Shown piece by piece: positions 1 to 6,200 of a stretch of 26,441 nt of DNA. The notes under the pieces were generated by a model that was given only the letters and a program-made list of their open reading frames with translations, did no database searches and was not told where the DNA came from. Position numbers and translations under genes: made by a program. Source of the stretch: a bacterium (GTDB lineage Bacteria > Ratteibacteria > UBA8468 > B48-G9 > JAFGKM01); contig DAORXQ010000017.1 of assembly GCA_035371905.1 (NCBI GenBank), positions 247 to 26,687 of the forward strand, read 5' to 3'. Numbering within the stretch: position 1 is the stretch's first letter; each line of letters starts with the position of its first letter.

Positions 1-54
1 AGAGAAGGAGGGAAGACAGTAGGTGCTGGTGCTGTTACTGAAATAATTGAATAA
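1..54 (+). CDS. tuf: Elongation factor Tu, upstream copy, 3' end only (partial)
   Basis: The first 18 codons read the last 17 residues of EF-Tu (REGGKTVGAGAVTEIIE) and a TAA stop. They are identical, base for base, to the end of the complete tuf gene at 13833-15035; the identity (1-55 = 14982-15036) runs one base past the stop. EF-Tu brings aminoacyl-tRNA to the ribosomal A site as a GTP complex. The gene starts outside the window. A tuf gene just before rpmG, tRNA-Trp and secE is the tufB position seen in many bacteria. Only the end is visible, so whether the rest matches the other copy cannot be judged here. Confidence 0.93.
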   Translation, partial: REGGKTVGAGAVTEIIE

Positions 55-63
55 AGGAGTAAA

Positions 64-213
64 ATGAGAGAAATAGTTTCTTTGGTTTGTTCGGAATGTA
101 AAAATAGAAACTATTATACAACTAAAAATAAAAAAGTTAAGAAGGATAAATTACAGTTGAGTAAGTATTGTCCCAACTGTAAAAAACATACTTTACATAC
201 AGAAGGTAAGTAA
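64..213 (+). CDS. rpmG: 50S ribosomal protein L33, zinc-ribbon type
   Basis: This 49-residue basic protein has two CxxC pairs (C9/C12 and C36/C39), the zinc-binding arrangement of the cysteine-containing form of L33, a small 50S protein near the E site. The start ATG at 64 follows an AAAGGAGT ribosome binding site at 53-60, only a few bases after the tuf stop, so it is very probably co-transcribed with that tuf. The gene is short enough to be missed by length-filtered gene calling. The tuf-rpmG-tRNA-Trp-secE-nusG order is widespread in bacteria and supports the call. Confidence 0.93.
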   Translation: MREIVSLVCSECKNRNYYTTKNKKVKKDKLQLSKYCPNCKKHTLHTEGK

Positions 214-227
214 AAAATTTTGTGAAC

Positions 228-256
228 TTGACAGAAATAAAAATTAGAAGTATAAT
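228..256 (+). promoter_or_regulatory. Consensus sigma-70 promoter upstream of tRNA-Trp/secE
   Basis: TTGACA at 228-233 and TATAAT at 251-256 are separated by exactly 17 bases, a perfect match to the housekeeping promoter consensus. An A/T run at 211-220 just upstream could act as an UP element. Transcription should start near 263, giving a leader of roughly 50 bases before the mature tRNA-Trp at 312. It lies in the only non-coding gap near 100 bases, right after rpmG, which makes it a convincing start of the tRNA-secE-nusG-ribosomal unit. No intrinsic terminator is visible between rpmG and this promoter. Confidence 0.88.
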
Positions 257-311
257 ATTTTTTTGCAAAATTTATTTTTAAAAATTTAAACAATAAAGTG
301 ATTGGGAAAAT

Positions 312-385
312 AGGCCTGTAGCTCTAATTGGGAGAGCGGCGGACTCCAAATCCGTAGGTTGGAGGTTCGAGTCCTCCCAGGCCTG
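312..385 (+). tRNA. trnW: tRNA-Trp (anticodon CCA)
   Basis: A complete cloverleaf can be folded by hand: acceptor AGGCCTG (312-318) with CAGGCCT (378-384), D stem GCTC/GAGC (321-324/334-337), anticodon stem GCGGA/TCCGT with one G-T pair, loop CTCCAAA with anticodon CCA at 346-348, and T stem GGAGG/CCTCC around TTCGAGT. The discriminator base is G385. The 3' CCA is not encoded (CTT follows), so it must be added after processing. The tRNA is 16 bases from the secE start and must be cut out of a transcript shared with that mRNA. Confidence 0.97.
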
Positions 386-386
386 C

Positions 387-415
387 TTGACAGGAATTTT
401 TATGAAAGATAAAAT
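387..415 (+). promoter_or_regulatory. Possible internal promoter across the tRNA-Trp/secE junction
   Basis: TTGACA (387-392) begins two bases after the tRNA discriminator. It is followed after 17 bases by TAAAAT (410-415), one mismatch from TATAAT. The predicted start, about 421-423, falls inside secE, so such a transcript could supply nusG and the following genes but not SecE. Exact TTGACA with ideal spacing is notable, but the -10 lies in lysine-rich, A-rich coding DNA and may be chance. Confidence 0.35.
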
Positions 416-587
416 AAAAAATTATTTATTTGAAATTAGGTCAGAATTGAAAAAAGTTACCTGGCCTGAAAAAAAAATTTTAAGGTTATCAACAGTGATA
501 ATAGTTTTTCTTATGGTTATTATGGCGCTTTATTTTGGAATAGTGGACTTAATTTTTTCAAAAGTTGTCAGTTTAATAATAAGGTGA
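402..587 (+). CDS. secE: Preprotein translocase subunit SecE
   Basis: A 61-residue protein with the short SecE plan: an amphipathic N-terminal helix with the conserved Val-Thr-Trp-Pro signature (W21-P22), then one hydrophobic membrane segment at about residues 31-55. SecE clamps SecY in the plasma-membrane translocon; this is the single-span form, unlike the three-span form of E. coli. I chose the ATG at 402 because AGGAA (392-396) sits at a suitable distance and the family starts a few residues before this helix. An in-frame TTG at 387 would add five unlikely residues. The gene begins 16 bases after tRNA-Trp and ends four bases before nusG. Confidence 0.95.
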   Translation: MKDKIKNYLFEIRSELKKVTWPEKKILRLSTVIIVFLMVIMALYFGIVDLIFSKVVSLIIR

Positions 588-591
588 AAAA

Positions 592-1125
592 ATGAGTAAA
601 TGGTATATTTTACATGTTAGAACAGGGCAGGAAAAGAGAATAAAGAAACTTCTTGAGAATAGGGTTAATGACGACAAAAAAAGAATAAATCAGATTGTTA
701 TTCCAGAAGAAGAAGTCCTTGAAGTTGAAAAGGGAGAGAAAAAAGCAAAAAGTAGAAGGTTCTGGCAAGGATATATGCTTATTGAACTTGATGATGATTC
801 AAATAATGAAATTGTCTGGCATAAAATAAAAACAACACCAGGAGTTTTTGGATTTCTTGGAGCAGGAGAGACCCCTGTTCCTTTAAAAGAAGAAGAGGTA
901 GAAGAAATACAAAAGGAAATAGATGAGAGAAAGGCAAAACCATTACCGAAGGTTGAATTTAAAGTAAAAGATAGAATTGAGATTATAGATGGCCCTTTTG
1001 TAGGGTATACAGGAATTGTTGAAGAGGTTTATCCTGAGAGAGAACGTTTAAAAGTAAGTGTATCAATTTTTGGAAGAGCAACATCTCTTGAACTAAATTT
1101 CTGGCAGGTTGAAAAAATTACATAA
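592..1125 (+). CDS. nusG: Transcription termination/antitermination factor NusG
   Basis: This 177-residue protein has the two NusG domains: an N-terminal NGN domain starting WYILHVRTGQE (residues 4-14), with the GVFGFLG segment (84-90) that meets the RNA polymerase clamp, and a C-terminal KOW domain (about 125-177, core DGPFVGYTGIVEEV). NusG binds elongating polymerase and links it to Rho or to ribosomal protein S10. The start ATG is four bases after the secE stop; an AAGGTG sequence across the secE end serves as ribosome binding site. Length is normal and I see no extra domain between NGN and KOW. Confidence 0.97.
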   Translation: MSKWYILHVRTGQEKRIKKLLENRVNDDKKRINQIVIPEEEVLEVEKGEKKAKSRRFWQGYMLIELDDDSNNEIVWHKIKTTPGVFGFLGAGETPVPLKEEEVEEIQKEIDERKAKPLPKVEFKVKDRIEIIDGPFVGYTGIVEEVYPERERLKVSVSIFGRATSLELNFWQVEKIT

Positions 1126-1145
1126 ATCTATAAAGGAGTAATAAA

Positions 1146-1577
1146 ATGCCAGCAGAAAAAAAAGTAAAGGCAATAGTTAAATTGCAGATACCAGCAGGAC
1201 AGGCAACTCCTGCTCCTCCTGTTGGACCTGCACTTGGTCAGCATGGCGTAAATATTATGGAGTTCTGTAAACAATTTAATAATGTTACGAAGGGAAAAGA
1301 AGGAACAACAATCCCTGTTGTTTTGACTGTTTATGAAGATAGAAGTTTTACATTTATAGTTAAAACACCTCCAACTTCAGAATTAATAAAAAAGGCAATT
1401 AAGATAGTCAAAGGTTCTTCTATTCCCAACAGGGAAAAAGTTGGCAGGATAACAAGAAAACAGATTGAAGAAATAGCAAAAATTAAATTACCAGATTTAA
1501 ACACAAAGGATTTACAGAAGGCAGTAAAAATAATAGAAGGTTCCTGTAAAAGTATGGGAGTAGAAATTGTTGATTAA
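1146..1577 (+). CDS. rplK: 50S ribosomal protein L11
   Basis: A 143-residue protein with the L11 N-terminal signature, including the proline-rich PAPPVGPALGQHGVNIMEFC stretch (residues 22-41) that forms the thiostrepton-binding face with 23S rRNA, and a C-terminal rRNA-binding domain ending in the KSMGVEI motif. L11 lies at the base of the L7/L12 stalk in the GTPase-associated centre. The ATG at 1146 follows AAAGGAGTAA. It is the usual neighbour of rplA, 11 bases upstream. Nothing looks truncated. Confidence 0.97.
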   Translation: MPAEKKVKAIVKLQIPAGQATPAPPVGPALGQHGVNIMEFCKQFNNVTKGKEGTTIPVVLTVYEDRSFTFIVKTPPTSELIKKAIKIVKGSSIPNREKVGRITRKQIEEIAKIKLPDLNTKDLQKAVKIIEGSCKSMGVEIVD

Positions 1578-1588
1578 AAGGAGAAACT

Positions 1589-2290
1589 ATGTCAAAAAGA
1601 TACTCTGCTTTACTTGAAAAGGTTGACAGAACAAAATTATACGATATTGATGAGGCAATAGAAGTTTTAAAAGGTCTTCATTCAGCCGAATTTGATGAAA
1701 GCGTTGACCTTGCAATTAAACTTGGAGTTGACCCTAAGAAACTTCAGCAGCCAGTTAGAGGTTCAGTAATATTACCAAATGGAACAGGAAAAGAAATAAA
1801 AGTTCTCGTATTTGCAAGTGGAGAAAATCTCAAAAAAGCACTTGATTCCGGTGCTGATTATGCAGGTGGTAGTGAAATTGCTGAAAAGATAAAAAATGGA
1901 TGGCTTGATTTTGATTATGTTATTGCTACGCCTGATATGATGAAGGTTGTTGCACCTCTTGGTAAAATTCTTGGTCCAAGAGGTTTAATGCCAAATCCTA
2001 AAACAGGCACAGTTACAGATAATATTGAAAATGCAGTTAAAGAAGCAAAAAAAGGTAAAGTTGATTTTAAAATGGATAAAGATGGAAATATACATTTTTC
2101 TGTAGGTAAAATTTCTTTTCCATCCGATAAACTTAAAGAAAACATAATTTCTGCAATTCTTGCTGTATTGAGTGTAAAACCACAGGGTGTAAAAGGAAGT
2201 TATATTAAATCAATACACCTTTCTCTTACAATGTCCCCTTCTGTAAAACTTAATGCTAATAAAATAATACAGGAATTAAAGGGAGTTTAA
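1589..2290 (+). CDS. rplA: 50S ribosomal protein L1
   Basis: This 233-residue protein carries the L1 hallmarks: an N-terminal YDIDEAIEVLK helix, the central ATPDMM segment and the GPRGLMPNPKTGTV loop (around residues 130-143), and a C-terminal VKGSYIKSIHLS strand region. L1 forms the mobile L1 stalk over the E site and in many bacteria represses its own operon by binding rplK mRNA. AAAGGAG precedes the ATG. Only one base separates its stop from rplJ, so any L10 autoregulatory leader RNA would have to lie inside rplA; I could not identify one. Confidence 0.97.
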   Translation: MSKRYSALLEKVDRTKLYDIDEAIEVLKGLHSAEFDESVDLAIKLGVDPKKLQQPVRGSVILPNGTGKEIKVLVFASGENLKKALDSGADYAGGSEIAEKIKNGWLDFDYVIATPDMMKVVAPLGKILGPRGLMPNPKTGTVTDNIENAVKEAKKGKVDFKMDKDGNIHFSVGKISFPSDKLKENIISAILAVLSVKPQGVKGSYIKSIHLSLTMSPSVKLNANKIIQELKGV

Positions 2291-2291
2291 A

Positions 2292-2822
2292 ATGAAAAAA
2301 TGGACAAAAAAGAGAAAAGAGGAGGTTGTGAAAAAGTTGACAGAAGAATTTAAAAATAGTAAAATTAATATTTTAGGCAGCTTTTCAAACTTAACGGTTT
2401 CAGAGATGCAAAAGATAAGGGATTCTATTAAGGAATTTGGTGGTAATGTTATGGTTGTAAAAAACAATTTGATTGATATAGTTTTTCAGAACTTAAGCAA
2501 AGATGAAGTTTGCAAATTTATCAGTGGTCCAAGTTTTGTTATCTGGAGCAGTAAAGAAAATGAGATTGAAATTATAAAATCAGTTTTAAATTTTCAAAAA
2601 GACACAGGGAAAATAGAAATAAAAGGTGGTTTATTGAATGGCGAAGTAATAGAAAAAGATAAAATTGACCAAATTGGAAAACTGCCAGGTAAAAAAGAAT
2701 TACAGGGTATGGTAATTACTATGATAAAAATGCCAACAGTAAGATTGGTAAATTCAATTAAAAGTCCAATGACAAAGTTAATAAATGTTTTAAATCAAAT
2801 TAAAAGTAAAAAGGAGAGTTGA
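2292..2822 (+). CDS. rplJ: 50S ribosomal protein L10
   Basis: A 176-residue protein of L10 length. Its N-terminal domain contains the features that bind 23S rRNA (VSEMQKIRDSIKEFGGNVMVVKNN region, in part residues 36-59). The long C-terminal helix, rich in hydrophobic and lysine residues, is where L7/L12 dimers attach. It directly precedes rplL with one base between them, the order conserved almost everywhere. Translation is probably coupled to rplA, whose tail carries the AAAGGGAG-like ribosome binding site. An internal promoter-like sequence overlaps codons 16-25 (listed separately). Confidence 0.95.
   Translation: MKKWTKKRKEEVVKKLTEEFKNSKINILGSFSNLTVSEMQKIRDSIKEFGGNVMVVKNNLIDIVFQNLSKDEVCKFISGPSFVIWSSKENEIEIIKSVLNFQKDTGKIEIKGGLLNGEVIEKDKIDQIGKLPGKKELQGMVITMIKMPTVRLVNSIKSPMTKLINVLNQIKSKKES
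2337..2365 (+). promoter_or_regulatory. Possible internal promoter within rplJ
   Basis: TTGACA (2337-2342), a 17-base spacer, then TAAAAT (2360-2365). A start near 2372 would yield RNA lacking the rplJ start but carrying rplL and then rpoBC. That would suit the several-fold excess of L7/L12 over L10, but this is inference. The -10 is in A-rich coding sequence, so chance is possible. Confidence 0.3.
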
Positions 2823-2823
2823 A

Positions 2824-3222
2824 ATGGAAAATGTAGAAAAAAATGTTATTGATGAAATAGTAGAAAAAATTGAAAAACTTTCAGTTCTGGAAGTTGCTGA
2901 ACTTGCAAAAAAACTTGAAGAAAAGTTTGGTGTAAGTGGGATGGTTGCTCCTGTTGGTGTTATCAGTGCTTCTGCACAACCTGCTGCAACTTCTGCTCCT
3001 GCAGAGGAAAAGACAACATTTGATGTAATACTTAAAAATGCTGGTTCAAACAAAATTCAGACAATAAAAGAAGTAAGAGCAATTACAAATCTTGGTTTGA
3101 AAGAAGCAAAGGATTTAGTAGAATCATTGCCAAAACCAATAAAAGAGAAAGTTAGTAAGGAAGAAGCGGAAGAAATAAAGAAAAAGTTTGATGCTATTGG
3201 AGCAGAAGTTGAAATAAAATAA
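2824..3222 (+). CDS. rplL: 50S ribosomal protein L7/L12
   Basis: This 132-residue acidic protein has the three L7/L12 parts: an N-terminal dimerization domain (about 1-35, with LSVLEVAELAKKLEEKFGV), an alanine-rich flexible hinge (about 40-65), and a globular C-terminal domain (about 66-132). The last includes the KTTFDVILK start, the NLGLKEAKDLVESLPKPIKE helix pair and the GAEVEIK end. It recruits EF-G, EF-Tu and other GTPases to the ribosome. A GGAG ribosome binding site lies in the end of rplJ. The 75-base gap after it, before rpoBC, is A/T-rich; I see neither a terminator hairpin nor a clear promoter there. Confidence 0.97.
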   Translation: MENVEKNVIDEIVEKIEKLSVLEVAELAKKLEEKFGVSGMVAPVGVISASAQPAATSAPAEEKTTFDVILKNAGSNKIQTIKEVRAITNLGLKEAKDLVESLPKPIKEKVSKEEAEEIKKKFDAIGAEVEIK

Positions 3223-3297
3223 ACTTATTTTTTGAAAAAGGGGAAAAAAACATTTGATATTTTTATTTTTGATTTTTAATTTTAAAAAGGAGTAAAA

Positions 3298-6200
3298 ATG
3301 GAATTAGTTGAAATTCCAGATTTGTTGAGTATCCAGAAAAAATCTTATGAAGAATTTTTGCAGAAGGATGTTCCTCCTGAAAAAAGAAAAATAAAGGGGT
3401 TGGAGGAAGTTTTCAGAAAAGTTTTTCCTGTTGAAAGTGAAGATGGATTATTAAAACTTGAATATATTTCCTATTCAATTGAAGACCCTTCAAATACTAT
3501 TGAAGAATGCATAGAAGAAAAATTAACATATGAAGGTAAATTAAAAGTTAAATTTCGTCTTTTAATAAATAGAAAAACAGAAGGAGGCAGTTTCCATAAT
3601 GTAGGTATAAAAGAACAGGTTGTTTATGTTGGTGGCATACCTTTAATGACAGAAAGTGGAAGTTTTGTAATAAATGGAATTGAAAGAGTTATTGTTAATC
3701 AACTTTTAAGATGTCCTGGAGTTTATTTTAAAGAAGAGGAAGTAATTCTCCAGAAAACATTATATTCAGCAAAAATTTATCCTTCAAGAGGTTTATGGAT
3801 TGAAATCCATGTAGACCAGCATGACACTCTTTGGGTTTTGATAGGTAAAAAAAAGGTCCTTGCAACAACTTTTTTGAAAGCAATGGGGCTGACAGAAGAA
3901 GAAATTATAAAAGAGATATGCGGAGAACAATATAGAAGTATTGAAGAATTACCTGAAAAGTCCGTATTAAAAATAACTTTTTTGAAGGATAACACAAAGG
4001 ATAAAGAGGATGCTTTAAAAAATATATATACTGAATTAAGACCGGGATACCCACCAATAATAAAAGAAGCAGAAAAATTCTTTAATTCATTATTTTTTAC
4101 AAATGAGACATATGACCTTTCAGAAGCAGGTAGAAGTCAGATAAATAAAAAACTTGGGATTAATCTGAAAGAAAGACATTTAACAGGGCTTGATATTTTA
4201 AAAACAATAAAATACCTTTTAAATCTTTATGAAAAAAACGAAGGAGATACAGACGATATAGATCATCTGGGAAATAAAAGAGTAAGAGCATCCGCAGAAA
4301 TTATTAAGGAACATGTTTATGAAGGACTTGTTCGTCTTGCAAGGTACTGTAAGGAGAAAATGGCACTTGTTGATAAAAGTAAAATTGAAGATATTTCCCC
4401 TCAGGAATTGATAAATCATAGATTTTTCGTAAATGTTGTAAATGATTTCTTTGCAAGAAATCAATTATCTCAGTTTCTTGATAAAACAAATCCACTTGCA
4501 GAAATAACTCATAAAAGAAGAATTACAGCAGTTGGAGAAGGTGGAGTTAAGGAAAGAAAAAGAGCAGGATTTGAAGTAAGAGATGTCCATTATACTCATT
4601 TTGGGAAAATATGTCCCATAGAAACACCTGAAGGAGCTAATATTGGCTTGATAAATTCTTTAACTGTTTATGCAAAAATAGATGAACTCGGATTTTTAAG
4701 GTCCCCTTATTTTAAAGTTAAGAATGGATATGTTAAAAGAGATAAAGTTGAATATTTAAGTGCAGATGAAGAAGAAAAGTATAATATTGCTCCTTCTGAT
4801 ATACCTTATGATGAAAAAACAGGACTTATTTCTCCTGAAACTGTTATTGTTCGCGGTAAAGAAGGTAATTTTATAGAAGTTAAAAGAGAGGAAATTGATT
4901 ATATAGGTGTTTCGCCTGTTCAGATAGTTGGTGTGAGTGCTTCTTTAATTCCTTTCCTTGAGCATGACGATTCAAACAGAGCATTGATGGGTTCAAATAT
5001 GCAGAGACAGTCAGTTCCGCCCATTAAACCTGAACCACCAATTGTAAAAACAGGAATGGAAAAGTATGTTGTAAGAGATTGTGGTGCAGTTATTAAGGCA
5101 AAAAACCCTGGAATTGTTGAATATGTTGATGCAGAGAAAATTATTGTGAAAAGAGACAATCCCGGGTTATTCCCCTGGGAAGAAAAAGATGTTTATTATC
5201 TGAAAAAGTTTAAGAAAACAAATCAGGATACTTGTTTTCATCAGAGACCTGTAGTTAATGTTGGAGATGTAGTTAAAGAAAATGATATTCTTACAGATGG
5301 TTTTGCAATTTCAAAAACTGGAGAACTTTCTCTTGGGAAAAATGTTCTTGTTGCTTTTATGCCCTGGCATGGCTATAATTATGAGGATGCTATATTATTA
5401 AGTGAAAGATTGGTTAAAGATGATGTTTTTACCACAATACACATTAAAGAATTTGAAGTTGAAGCAAGAGATACAGAACTCGGTCCTGAAGAAATTACAT
5501 CAGACCTACCGAATGTTCCAGAAGAGCAACTTGTAAATCTTGATGAAGAAGGGATAGTTAAAATAGGAACTGAAGTTGAACCTGATGATATACTTGTTGG
5601 TAAAGTCACGCCAAGAGGAGAGTCAGAATTAACTCCTGAAGAAAAACTTTTAAGAGTAATTTTTGGAGAAAAGTCAAAAAATGTTTTAAATACTTCTGAA
5701 AGAGTTCCACCCGGAGTAAAAGGAGTTGTTATAAATGTCAGAAAATATAAAAGGAGAGAAGATGTTTCGGAAGAAGAAATAGAGAAAGAAGTAAAACAGA
5801 TGTTGAAATCTTTTAAGGAAAAAGAAAAAATTGTTAAGGATATTATAACAGAAGAGATAAAAAAATTCCTCAGCAGTAAAAATTTAAAAATTAAAGTGAC
5901 ATCAGGAGTATCTGGATGGGAAAAGTTAATTAATAAAGTTCCAGACAATATAAGAGAAGATTTGATAAAAATAATAGAAATAGGGAAGAGTGAAATAGAA
6001 AAGATTGAAATACAGGCAAGAGAAGAAGAGTTAAAAATAAGAAAGGGATATGAACTTGACCCTGATGTTAGAATGAAAGTTGTGGTTGAAATTGCAACTA
6101 AAAAGAAAATTGCAGCTGGAGATAAAATGAGTGGAAGACACGGAAATAAAGGAGTTATTGCAAAAATTTTACCTGAAGAGGATATGCCTTTTCTTGAAGA

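Noticed and set aside
387..401. TTG start for secE at 387
   Set aside because: It overlaps the tRNA end, has no ribosome binding site, and ATG 402 fits the family and has AGGAA upstream.
1623..1651. TTGACA at 1623; likewise at 16799, 17828, 21773, 24204 and 8305
   Set aside because: No acceptable -10 sequence at 16-18 bases downstream. These are expected by chance in coding DNA of this composition.
2240..2295. L10 autoregulatory leader before rplJ
   Set aside because: Only one base separates rplA and rplJ, and I could not find a convincing conserved fold within the end of rplA by eye.
3223..3297. Attenuator or terminator between rplL and rpoBC
   Set aside because: The 75-base gap is A/T-rich with no GC-containing stem followed by a U run. 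A weak TTGAAA at 3232 has no good -10 partner.
5379..5948. A 189-codon open frame on the minus strand opposite rpoB, and similar ones at 11535-11972, 18051-18437 and 22766-23143
   Set aside because: All lie opposite well-conserved genes, have low-complexity Ser/Phe/Leu-rich translations typical of antisense of AT-rich, lysine/glutamate-rich genes, and lack recognisable motifs or ribosome binding sites.
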